A stretch of 64,000 nt of DNA. It comes from Meconema thalassinum (Eukaryota; Arthropoda; Insecta; Orthoptera; Tettigoniidae). A program made the position numbers and the translations under genes. The stretch covers positions 227,996,467 to 228,060,466 of the forward strand of contig OX336388.2 in the NCBI GenBank assembly GCA_946902985.2, given 5' to 3'. Each line of letters starts with the position of its first letter. Position 1 is the stretch's first letter. The notes below the pieces were generated by a model, which searched no databases, had not been told where the DNA came from, and saw only the letters and a list, made by a program, of their open reading frames with translations. Positions 32,506 to 43,107 of the stretch are shown piece after piece.

Positions 32506-33820
32506 TCTTTATGTAAGTTCTAGATTGATCCCGGCATATCTTCTGCTTTCGTGTGTCATTTAGCTCCCGCTCCCCCAGGGGCTCACATCTAGTGGGACGT
32601 TGGTTGGCGACCACGGGATCCCAGCTGAGTCTGGCATTGCTTCCACTTACTTGTGCCGGGCTCCTCCCCGTCTTCTTTCCTGTCGACCTCCCTTGGTCAA
32701 CTCTTGTCCTTTTGCGACCCCGACGGTATTAGGGTATCCGAGGCCTAGGGAGTCTTTCACTTCCCGCCTTAATTGGCCCTAGTCTCATCTTTCCTGATCC
32801 CTCCTTCTCCGAGGGGTCAGACCTCTTGTTTTCTTTTCATTATCTTTCCTTTTCTCTTTAAGATTCCCGCACTGTTTGCGTTAATTGACTCCCCATGTAT
32901 CTAAATTCCATTTAGCGATTTGTTTCTTCTACACTCCATTTTGTAGATGTTTACAGTCTACGTTGCATTTTGCGAGTGTTTTCAACCTCGATTGCAATTT
33001 GTAAGGATTGACAATCTAAATTGCTTTTTAGTAAGTCTTTCAATACTGTATAGGGGATGGGACTTTTTTGAGTATTTTGAATTTCAATTGCATTTTGTAT
33101 TTTATACCTTTTTGCAAGTATTTTCAATATAAAATGCATTTTGTGTGGTGGAATTTTGCAAGTATATTGATTTTCAACTGAATTTTGTGGGTATTTTAAT
33201 CTAAATTACATTTTGTAGGTATTTTCAATCTAAATTGCATTTTTAAGTTTTGTCCATTCAATTGAGTAGTTTGAATCTGCCGTGCATTTTGTAAGCATTT
33301 TCAATTTCAATTGCATTTTGTAAGTATTTTGAATTTCAATTGCACTTTGTAATATTTTGGAATCTGAAATGCACGTTTTTCAATCTAAATTGCATGGTGT
33401 ATTTTCAATTTAAATTGTATTTTGTAAGTATTTTGAACCTCAATTCCATTTTGTACGTATTTTCAATCTCATTTGCAATTTGTAAGTAATTTAAATTTCA
33501 CTTGCATTTTGTAGGTAAAGTATCTCGACCCTACATTGCATTTTGTACGTATTTTGAACCTAACCAACATTTTGAGCATATTTTTCAATATATCCCTTTT
33601 GTGAGTGTTTTCGTTCTGAATTCCCTTTTGTAAGTATTACCGCTCTCCATTTTGTGGGTAGTTTCAATCTGAGTTCCTTTTTGTAAGTATTTTCCTTCTC
33701 ACTTAATTTTCGTTCTGGTTTCCATTTCATTGTCATGTTCGCTATCACCCAGATCATTAGGGGCCGATAACCTAGATGTTAGGCCCCTTAAAACAACAAT
33801 ATTATCATCATCATCATTTA
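32506..33820 (+). mobile_element. LINE 3' end with minisatellite and (ATC)n tail
   Basis: Starts with GC-rich sequence (CCTCCCTTGGTCAACTCTTG, ACGGTATTAGGGTATCC) typical of a LINE 3' end and finishes with GGGGCCGATAACCTAGATGT, TAGGCCCCTTAAAACAACAA and (ATC)n. The same tail, reversed, is inserted at 60890-60951, which shows it is a moving 3' end. Between them, about 32890-33715, lies a minisatellite of ~28-32-bp units with TTGCATTTTGTAAGTATTTT. No ORF of the LINE remains. Confidence 0.6.
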
Positions 33821-33947
33821 GCTCCAAACATTAGTAGTGTGATGTAAATAAAAAATACTTCCTAACATATGAGATTTGTCAATCGATATTCTATTGAAAT
33901 ACAAGTTGGTACATGTTTGGAGATACGATGTTTTCTTCCTCAGGGTT

Positions 33948-34965
33948 TACACAATATTAGCAACCCACCCCGGATTCCCCCGGGAACAGTTATGAATACA
34001 TTACGTGATAAGCGCATTTTATTGATGTCAATGAACTACGACTACGACCAATATCCGTTTTACGTCTTGGCTTGATGGGTTAAAATCACTGACTGAACTA
34101 TTAATTATATTATCATGGAGATGCATGTGCAACAAATTATTGTCAAACGTAATTTAAGAATGGCCAAGTGCATGAAACACAAATTCCCTTTCCGTCCAAT
34201 CTTAACTTGACTGTGTATTTTGCAGAACGTTCACAGGCGAAATGAAGAAAAGCCGAGTTGCACTTTCAGGGGAACTCCAAACACAACCACCCTCCTCTGA
34301 AGTATTAACTCAACACGACTCGATAGTTTGCTGCTGGCCGTATCTGGGGTAATAGGCTCGCCCCTAGCTAGCTCGTAAACTGTTGCCTCAGTAATTGAAT
34401 GGAGATTGTTGGAAGAAATGAAAACGTAAAGACACTTATAGTGGGCGTTGTATTGGAGATAGAGATATGTTCTCGAGGACTTTTTATCTTTTTAAATGAT
34501 CGTGTCGACTTAGTCGTTACGCTGAGGTCGGGCGTTATGTTACGGCAACGGGACGAAATGTACCAAGAATGCACTGAGGTTTGTGACGTCATAGTACCCG
34601 CGCTCTCCGATGAGCGTGACGTCATCCAGCCAGCTACCTCCTTTGACCTTGGTTGGCACTTGCAGTTCGCTGCATGATCATGAGGCTTTCACCCAGCATT
34701 TTTCATAGTATATTGTAATTTTTAACGGTTTGCCCAGCGTAAGCTAAAATAGCACACGGACGCCAGGTTTCTTTTTCGACTTTTTCACTGAAATCGTTAC
34801 GGCTTGGCTTCCTTTCATCATAAATCAATTATTTTCTACTGAAACCTTCCTCGAGATATCCTTTACATAGTGGTGATACCACATCAAAATCCATCCATTG
34901 GCTCTCGAGATTACCCGTTGCATCCAAGAATCGGGGACTTCGTTTTATTCTAAGTAGAGAATAAA
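33948..34965 (+). repeat. Dispersed repeat family D, copy 1
   Basis: Starts TTAGCAACCCACCCCGG with a CCCGG-rich hairpin, and ends ATCGGGGACTTCGTTTTATT, CTAAGTAGAG. The same ends and several inner blocks (CATGGAGATGCATGTGCAAC, TTTTTAACGGTTTGCCCAGC) recur at 56247-56822, which lacks about 440 bp of the middle. The start resembles the hairpin start of microsatellite-linked arthropod repeats, but class is not certain. Confidence 0.6.
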
Positions 34966-35021
34966 ATAAATATGCCTACTTGGGCATACACTTAAGGAAT
35001 GATATGAAATGAAGTACCCAT

Positions 35022-36075
35022 GTGGGATGTGTCGTCTCCAAAGCGTACCAATCACTTCATTTTGTAAAGAGGTCATTAAATGGCAGTAGCTCCACCGCAA
35101 AAGAATTAGGATATTTAACCCAGCTGAGATCAACTTCGGAAAACGGCTCAGCGGTTGGGACCCATATCATCAAAGAGCTGGAGATGGCACAAAAGAAGGC
35201 GGCTAGGTTTGAGCTCAACGATTATAATCCTAGAAGTGCTGTAACTCGAATGATAGAAAAAGGTACAGTCAGTCTGAGAGACTAGACATTATATCATTTC
35301 AAATGACGCATGCTGCAAATGCTATGTTAGAAAGGCTCAGGAGGACTCTTTCAACAGACTCCATTACAGCACGAGATTTAGCTTTAGTAGATATAATAGC
35401 ACTATTACTGTCAACAGACTCCATTATTAACACACTTTACGTAAACTGTAAGTAAGCACACACTTTACTACCCTGCACAAATTGTAAACTGTAAATAAGC
35501 AAGTTTAACGAACGAATCCGCAAGTACAGAGATAGCAAGAAACACGTGAACGCTTCATGATCAACAAGTTGCAAGTCATTCAGTATCACACAGCTAGCGC
35601 ATAGGCTTCCCGCGCGGGGAGCGGGGAGCGGGAGGTGCACTCTGCTGCAAGACGTCATAAAACACGCTTCCCGCGCGGGGAACGGGCAACGGGAGGTGCA
35701 CTCTGCTGCAAGACGTCATACACGCCGTAACCGTAACGCATAACGTTACACCCAAGCATAACGACGAAGTCGACAAGATCATTTGAAATGATAAAACTAG
35801 AGTGGGAATCTCTGGAAGATAGAGGGACGAAATCCAGACTTATACACTTACACTAATTGGCCAGCATGGGGAGAACTAAGCCAACGTCTTGGAAATCTCA
35901 CCTACCTGAGCAGGGCAGAGCATCCACACAAAGCTAAGGTCCGACCACAGAGTACAAAATATGGGAAATATTCTTTCATTAACCGTGGTATTGATAATAT
36001 TGGAATCGATGAAAAAACGGAGACTCAATTTCTAGGGGCATTTATTTCGAATGGAAGAGCGGAGTTTTACGAAGG
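35022..36075 (+). pseudogene. LINE reverse-transcriptase C-terminal fragment, interrupted
   Basis: The frame at 35085-35262 reads ELEMAQKKAARFELNDYNPR then SAVTRMIEK, the conserved region near the C-terminus of non-LTR reverse transcriptases of the Jockey/CR1 kind (LE-x-VQRRAARFV). The continuation EMIKLEWESLEDRGTKSRL appears only at 35782-35840 and goes on to GKYSFINRG by 35990. A ~520-bp piece (35266-35785) therefore splits it. The inserted piece holds two copies of a 61-bp GC-rich unit (GCTTCCCGCGCGGGGA at 35605 and 35666). Confidence 0.65.
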
Positions 36076-36080
36076 GGATT

Positions 36081-37222
36081 TTTAGCCTACTTTTCACATT
36101 TTGCAAAAACGAGGAAAAAGTAGACTTATGAGATCGATCCTGGAAAATATGTGTGTGTCTGTCCGTCTGTCTGTCTGTCCTTCTGTCTGTCTGTCTGTCT
36201 GTCTGTCTGGCAGTGTGATTGTCCCCCCCTATCAACTCCTAAGCGGCTGCAGCAATCGAAACCAAATTTGGTATGAGTAAAGATCTATACCGGAAATCTC
36301 AAGCCCATATTTGAAAATGATTCAGTGCTACCAACTGCTGAAAAAAACGCACTAGAAATTTGAGCTCCATGTTGGATATCCTGGAAGGTATGCATGGGAG
36401 CTATTCCAAAATTGGCACACATGTAGATAATACTATTTCAGTTTAATTTCCTGGAGGCCATACATGACAAAGTTGCCAAAATAATTTTATCCCTTCTGAT
36501 AGGTCCAATTTTTAATCCATGTAACTTCTACACTATCAAGTGGATTTCAACCAAATTTTGTATGTGCTATGTGTAACATAGCAGATGACTATAAGTATTA
36601 TTAAGAGCAATCAGGGCTGACAACTGTTAATAAATGCTGTCTATATTTTTTTACCCTAATATCAATATATGAGAAAGTATGCAAGCCAACAGCTCTATAC
36701 TTTGCACACGTATAGCACCTGACATTCTAGATTAATTTGGAGTAATTAATATAAGTTAGTACTGCCATCATTATTCTATGCCTGCTGATAGGTCCTATTT
36801 TAAAATACATGTAACTTCTATACTAACAAATGGATTTCATCCAAAATTGGCACAACAAGAGATCATATTATTTCAGATTATTTCTGACCAGCACACGCAT
36901 GACATAGTTGCCAACATGCTTTTACTCGTGCTGATAGATCCAATGTCTAACTGCATGTAACGTCCATTGGACTTCAACCAAATTTTGTATTCTGTACCTT
37001 AAGAGATGGAACTAAGAATATATTCAGTCACCAGGACTGCCAACTGTAGTGCTCTATTAGGCTACATTATACCTGGTATATTTCGAACTAATTAGACATT
37101 TCGATATTACCAACATAATTTCGTCATTATTCTAGATAGGTTCATATACTGTAGAATAAGCATTGGCAAGTATCTTAATTTTAAGAAAAGTAGGCTCTTT
37201 AATTCGTCACGGACTTCTTGTT
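36081..37222 (+). mobile_element. HINE-like element, family B copy 2
   Basis: TTAGCCTACTTTTCACATTT start, long GTCT microsatellite at about 36154-36208, CTCCTAAGCGGCTGCAGC box, end GAAAAGTAGGCT and TTCGTCACGGACTTCTTGTT. It has lost one base of the terminal hairpin. About 1.14 kb. Confidence 0.62.
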
Positions 37223-37470
37223 AGAATACTCGACAGTAGACCTAAGGTGTGTGACAAATGGTTCAGGGAGGTGCGGAAGGATCTTCAACATGTTGGACTA
37301 AAGTCGGAAGACATTTCAAACCGATCTAAGTTTAGGCCAGTTATCGACCAATTCCAAGGATTCCACGACGAACCAAAAATGAACGGGGATTGGACGAAGA
37401 ACGAAGACAGGCTGCCAGAGAAAGAATGCGAAGATTTTGGGCGACGAATGAGGCTTCCAATAATGTGTAA
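37223..37470 (+). pseudogene. LINE pol C-terminal tail fragment
   Basis: Reads KVCDKWFREVRKDLQHVGLK, EDISNRSKFRPVID, FQGFHDEP and, after a one-base shift, ARERMRRFWA. This W..-V..D...-GL..ED..-NR..-R order is the ending of many endonuclease-type LINE proteins (RTE/CR1-like). It abuts the 3' end of the family B element. The rest of the LINE is absent. Confidence 0.55.
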
Positions 37471-37512
37471 CTGTTGCCTAACGTGGTCTTTAAAGGCCGT
37501 AAACTAAAATAC

Positions 37513-38460
37513 GAAGGTTGATCAAAAAGTTAGTTGCACTAACGTGCTGCAGCAGCGCGCTGTGTGTCGCAAACATGGGCACAGCGGAAAAAGGGACAGA
37601 CACTGCCCACAGGTCTGTTAGGCAGGTCGCTGTGGTGGTTCGTCTTGTATGGTGTGAATAGTGGCCAAATGCGTCGACTGGACGTTCACTCCAAAGATGG
37701 GTCCCACGTCTTCTCACCGATGACCACAAGGGACAACGTTTCCAATCCTCCCTGGCATTTTTGCAACGCTATACCGCAGACGGCAACGGGGTTCTGCAGC
37801 GAATCGTCACAAGCGATGAAACGTGGGTCCACCACTTCACCCCCGAAGCGAAGAGAACATCAATGGAATGGGTGCACCCTCATCACCACAACGAAAGAAG
37901 GCCAAGATTCAACATTCAGCCGGTAAGGTTATGGCGACAGTGTTCTTTGACATGGAGGGTTTGCTGCATGTGGAATTCATGCCGAAAGGAACGACGATCA
38001 ACGCGGCGTCGTATTGCCAAACGATGCACTGGTTGCGTAAAGCGATTAAAGAGAAGCGCCGGGGGAAATTGAGCGCCGGGGTGATTTTGTTGCACGATAA
38101 CGCAACACCTCACAAGGCCCGCCAAATGAGCGAACTGCTGCAGCGTTTCAAGTGGGAGGTCTGGCAACATCCACCCTACAGTCCCGACCTAGCGCCATGT
38201 GACTTTCATCTGTTCGGTAAGCTCAAAACGGAGCTCGGTGGTCGACGTTTCCAGACCGATGAGGAGGTGAAGGCCGCTGTCTCTGTGTGTTTGAAGAACG
38301 CTGGAGGAACTTTCTATGCATCCGGCATCGACAAGTTGGTTGTGCGTTCGCAGAAATGTTTGGAGTCTCTTGGAAACTATGTGGAAAAGTGACGTTATAT
38401 TGCATGTCGTTATAGACGTGTTGCTGTTGTATAGGTGGTGTAATAAATGGCCATAACTGG
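37513..38460 (+). pseudogene. mariner transposase pseudogene
   Basis: From 37690 the frame VPRLLTDDHKGQRFQSSLAF leads to VTSDETWVHHFTPEAKR (first catalytic D); after a frameshift near 37880 it continues at 37885-38392 with VILLHDNATPHKA (second D) and YSPDLAPCDFHLF, where the third D lies 34 residues on, the mariner D,D34D signature. The stop follows YVEK at 38392. The N-terminal DNA-binding region is mostly lost (37560-37690). The left end ACGAAGGTTGATCAAAAAGT looks like a mariner terminus; no matching right terminus is visible before the next element at 38477. Confidence 0.82.
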
Positions 38461-38476
38461 GAAGAGCAACTTATTT

Positions 38477-38565
38477 TTAGCCTACTTTTCAAATTTTGCA
38501 AAAAAAGAGGAAAACGTAGACTTATGAGATCGATCCGGGAAAATGTGTGTCTGTCTGTCTTTCCT

Positions 38566-38600
<35 letters not shown>

Positions 38601-39640
38601 GGCTGGCTGGCTGTGTGTGTGTGTGTGTCCCTATCAACTCCTAAACGGCTGCAGCAATCGAAACAACATTTGGTAGGAATAAAGATCTATACCTGAATAT
38701 CTCAATGCGATATTTGAAAATGATGTCAGTGCTACCAACTGCTGAAAAATCGCAATTGAAATTTGAGCTCCATGTTGGGTATCATGGAAGGTATGAATGG
38801 GAGCTATATCAAAATTGGCCCACGTAAAGACAATAATATTTCAGTTTAATTTCCAGGAGGCCATACATGGCAGTGTTGTCAAAATTATTATAAGCCTGCT
38901 GATAGGTCCAATTTTTAAATGCATTTACCTTCTACACTATCAATTTATTGGAATTCAACCAAATTTCGTATGTGGTATGTGTACATAACCAGATATTACT
39001 GTGCGTGTTCTTAAGAGCCACCAGGGCTGCCAACTGTTAGTAAATGCTCTCAATTTATGTTTTCCAAATACCAATATATCAGGAAGTATGCAAGCCGACA
39101 GCTCTAAACTTCGCAAACGTATAGTACCTGGCATTCTAGATTAATTTGGAGTAACTAATTTTCGTCAGTGCTGCCAACATGATTCTAAGCCTGCTGATAG
39201 GTCCAGTTTTAAAATGCATGTAACTTCTATACTAACTAATGGATTTCATTCAAAATTGGCACAATAATCGATCATATTATTTCAGATTACTTCTGACCAA
39301 TACATGCATGACATTGTTGCCAAAATGATTTCACGCGCGCTGTTAAATCCAATGTTTAACTGCATTAACGTCCATGATATCCATTGGACTTCTACCAAAT
39401 TTTGTATTCTGTACCTTAAGAGATGGAACTAAGAATATATTCAGCCTCCAGGGCTGCCAACTCTAGTGCTCTATTAGGCTACATTATGCAAGGTATACAG
39501 TATTTCGAACTAATTAAAAATTCCGATATTACCAACTTAATTTCATGATTATTCTAGAAAGATCCATATAGATTAATCATTGGCATGATCTTAAATTTTA
39601 AGAAAAGTAGGCTCTTTAGTTCGTCATGGAACTTCTTGTT
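38477..39640 (+). mobile_element. HINE-like element, family B copy 3
   Basis: TTAGCCTACTTTTCAAATTT start, GTCT/GGCT/GT tract 38543-38628, CTCCTAAACGGCTGCAGC box, GAAAAGTAGGCT, hairpin AGTTCGTCATGGAACT and TCTTGTT end. It begins directly beside a T run following the mariner remnant, consistent with insertion at T/T. Confidence 0.62.
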
Positions 39641-39691
39641 TGATCTGCCCTCGTATATGTATATATAATTGGAACCCATTACCTTCCACAG

Positions 39692-40026
39692 TGTAACCTC
39701 CATGGCTTAGGCGGCAGCTCGCCGGCCTCTCACCGATGGGTCCGTGGTTCAAATCCCGGTCACTCCATGTGAGATCTGTGCTGGACACAACGGAGGCAGA
39801 CAGGTTTTTCTCCGGGTACTCCGGTTTTCCCTGTCAAAATTTCATTCCAGCAACACTCTCCGCTATCATTTCATTTCATCTGTCATTCATTTAATCATTG
39901 CCCCCCAGAGGAGTGCGTCAGGCCTCGGCAGCCGGCACAGTTCATATCCTCGCCGCTAGATGGAGGCTTCACTCATTCCATTCCTGACCCGGTGGGAGAC
40001 TGGAAGCAGGCTGTGGATTTCATTTC
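39692..40026 (+). mobile_element. SINE family A, copy 2
   Basis: 335 bp, same head and body as 9745-10077, B box GGTTCAAATCC. Flanked by the 11-bp duplication ACCTTCCACAG at 39681-39691 and 40027-40037. Confidence 0.9.
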
Positions 40027-40237
40027 ACCTTCCACAGAGCCTTTCCCCAATTATATTGATGTATTAAAGAGAAGGGTGTTTTTTTTTTTGTAAATGCTAG
40101 ACTACGATGTATTTAGACTACTACAGTTCCCAAATTGCGACTGGTGTACATTAAGTGTGATTGATATTATTTTCAGTAATTGTACAATTTGCCACCGGGG
40201 AATAGCCCCTTTCCCAAATAAGTAAATGAATGAATAA

Positions 40238-41273
40238 AACAAGTACTTCCGTGAAAAACTAAAGCCTATTTTCATATAACCTTCTTTGAAAATTGCCTCT
40301 ATCAACATACAATATTCCAGTTTGATTGCTGCATTAGATTCGTAGATATTGAGAAACGTCTAAATATTTCGGGTGGTCGCCATGTTGGATTGTTATATGT
40401 ATATGCCATAGAGTTATGTACCATTAAAGGAAAATTATTGCGTAGGTTCATTATTCTAACTTTCACTTCATTCGCATGATTACGACACAAGAAATAAACA
40501 CTTAATTTTTAATTTCGCACTGCCACCATCTTGAGGTTATGTAAAATATTTAACTAAATTAGATACCAGTGCATTACAATGTGTATAAACATTTGCTGTA
40601 CCAAGTTTCATTGTGTTTGGATCATTAATCGCGAGAAAAGTGTATTTAAAACTTTCAAATTCACTTGGCCGCCATGTTTCATTTTGTAGATAACCGGTTT
40701 TTGAAAGTCTTATAGATGAACTTACAGTAATGCCCTTTATCTCAGTACAAAATTTCAGGGGGATACCGGTAATAGTTTCAGAGATATAGAATGCCGGTGA
40801 AATATTTCGCAAAGCCGCCATCTTGAGGTTATGTATACAATTGAACGAAGATAGATGTCGGTGCATTACAATGTGTATAAACATATACTGAACCAAGTTT
40901 CATTGCGTTTGGTTGGTTAAATCGCGAGAAAAAAAAAACTATTTAAAAGTCGCAAATTCGCTTGGCCACCATGTTGGTTTTGTAGTTACCAGGCTTTCAA
41001 AAGTCACATAGGTGACCTTCTAGTAGTTCCCTTTATCGCCGTACAAAATTCCAGGGTGATATCGGTAATAGTTTCGGAGATATTGAACGCTGGTGAAATA
41101 TTTCGCTCAGCCGCCATGTTGGATTGGTGAGACGTAACAAAATTTGAAGGGCACGGTCGGGGTCGTCCGGAATAGTGCTATGAACTTACCGAGTTTCGTT
41201 GAAATCGCACAGCCGTTTAGAAGTTATTAGAAGATATTAGCTCCAGACAAAATGTGATCTCATAAGCCTATAT
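40238..41273 (-). mobile_element. HINE-like element, family A copy 3 (shortened)
   Basis: Left end AACAAGTACTTCCGTGAAAA and AGCCTATTTTCATATAACC; body with GCCGCCATCTTGAGG and GCCGCCATGTTGG motifs; right end lacks the (AC)n tract and stops at TGATCTCATAAGCCTAT, where a family B copy starts head-to-head. About 500 bp shorter than the other copies. Confidence 0.58.
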
Positions 41274-42238
41274 TTAGCCTACTTTTCACATTTTGCAAAA
41301 ATGAGGAGAAAGTGGTCTTATGAGATCGGGCAAATGTGTGTCTGCCCTTCTGTCTGTCTGTCTGTCTGTCTGTCCTTCTGTCTGTCTGTCTATCGGGCTG
41401 TGTGTGTGTTCCCCACCCCCTATCTACTCCTAAACGGCTGCAGTAATCAAAACAAAATTTGTTAGGAGTAACGATCTATACCTGAATATCTCACGGCCAT
41501 ATTTGAAAATGACGTCAGCGCTACCAACTGCTAAAAAATCGCAATTGAAATTTGAGCTCCATGTTGGATATCTTGGAAGGTATGAATTGGTGCTATTTCA
41601 AAATTGGCACACGCATAGATAATAATGTTGCAGTTTAATTTCCAGGAGGCCATACATGGCAGTGTTGCCAAAAGATTATAAGCCTGATGATGGGTATAAA
41701 TTTTAAATACATATAACTTCTACACTATCAATTGGATTTCAACCAAATTTTGTATGTGCTATGTGCACATAAACAGATATGACTGAGCGTATTCTTAAGA
41801 GCCACCACGGCTGCCAACTGTTAAAAAATGCTTTCATTTTTTAAAATCCATATACCCATATATCAGAAAGTATGCAAGCCGACAGCCTTAAACTATGCAC
41901 CCGTATAGTACCTGACATTTTGTATTAATTTGGAGTAACTTATATACGTCAGTGCTACCAACATGATTCTATGCCTGCTGAGAGTTCCAAATTTAAATAC
42001 ATGTAACTTCTATACTATCATTTGGATTACAAGTGTTTACAAGAATAAGGATTCTGAGCACAAACTAGATCTCACCTGGTGAAGAGCTGGAACGGACGTC
42101 GGGCAGGGCCGCTGGCGAAGAACAAAGCTTTGTGTACCGTAACAGATATGACTATGCCGCTTCTTACGAGTAACCAGGTCTGCCCACTGCTAATAAATAC
42201 TCTCTCTATTTTTGTTACCCTAATATCAATATATCAGA
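41274..42238 (+). mobile_element. HINE-like element, family B copy 4, truncated and invaded
   Basis: Starts TTAGCCTACTTTTCACATTT with a GTCT tract at 41349-41400. Family B sequence runs to 42024, is interrupted by 95 bp belonging to the direct repeat below, resumes at about 42125 (AACAGATATGACT) and stops at 42238 (ATATATCAG), where the direct-repeat block begins. The 3' half and terminal hairpin are missing. Confidence 0.58.
42025..42119 (+). repeat. 95-bp stray piece of the 42-53 kb direct repeat
   Basis: AGTGTTTACAAGAATAAGG to CGCTGGCGAAGAACA, identical to 42690-42785 and 52797-52890 but for single bases. It sits inside family B sequence, replacing about 20 bp of it. Confidence 0.75.
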
Positions 42239-43107
42239 ACAGATAATCCTTCCTGTCCGGGTTCCATTCTTATATGTTTCGGTGCTGCTTGGTCAGCATT
42301 GCATCAGTGTAGCTGCCCCAGATAGTTGTTAGTGTAAATGTTTATGTGAGTTTTGCAAGCCGTTGGCTAACCTCCTAGGCTTAGGTGGTCACCGCTTGCT
42401 GTGTAGAGATATGTTCTGGAATTATAGTGTTTCCAGTTGGGTTGGTTCTCAGGGGGTACTGCCCCCCCCCCCCCCCCGGGCTGGACAAGACTCCTCCGTC
42501 GTTGGTTTGCGTCCTCGCGAACGGGAAGTAAAGTGGGCGTGTCGTTGTGATGTGAAGTGGAGTGTAATTAGTAACAAGCGTGTAGTTTACTGACCATGTA
42601 TTTATTGGCCAGTTGATGTAATGTGATGTCCCTCTTGGGGAGTTTAAACAAATATGAAATACAATTTGTGAAGTGTACAAATGTTTGGGGTAAGTGTTTA
42701 CAAGAATAAGGATTCTGAGCACAAACTAGATCTCACCTGGTGAAAAGCTGGAACGGACGTCGGGCAGGGCCGCTGGCGAAGAACAGAGTAGAACAGATAA
42801 TCCTTCCTGTCCGGGTTCCATTCTTATATGTTTCGGCGCTGCTTGGTCAGCATTGCATCAGTGTAGCTGCCCCAGATAGTTGTTAGTGTAAATGTTTATG
42901 TGAGTTTTGCAAGCCGTTGGCTAACCTACTAGGCTTAGGTGGTCGCCGCTTGCTGTGTAGAGATATGTTCTGGAATTATAGTGTTCCCAGTTGGGGTGGT
43001 TCTCAGGGGGTATTGCCCCCCCCCCCCCCCCCCCGGGCTGTACAAGACTCCTCCGTCGTTAGTTCGCGTCCTCGCGATCGGGAAGTAAAGTGGGCGTGTA
43101 GTTGTGA
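42239..43107 (+). repeat. Left direct-repeat block (1.6 units of ~555 bp)
   Basis: One full unit begins at about 42553 (TGAAGTGGAGTG) and ends at 43107 (GTTGTGATG); before it is the last ~313 bp of another unit, from GAACAGATAATCC at 42239. Each unit contains ACAAGAATAAGGATTCTGAG, TTGGTCAGCATTGCATCAG, a run of 16-19 C, and GGGAAGTAAAGTGGGCGTGT. The same unit, lacking its last third, lies at 52655-53035. Tandem at one end and single at the other, these could be long terminal repeats of an 11-kb element, but TG...CA ends and a primer site are not evident. Confidence 0.6.

Noticed and set aside
34368..34677. Overlapping open frames in repeat family D
   Set aside because: They fall in the middle block missing from copy 2 and show no motif; both strands are open for similar lengths, which suggests chance.
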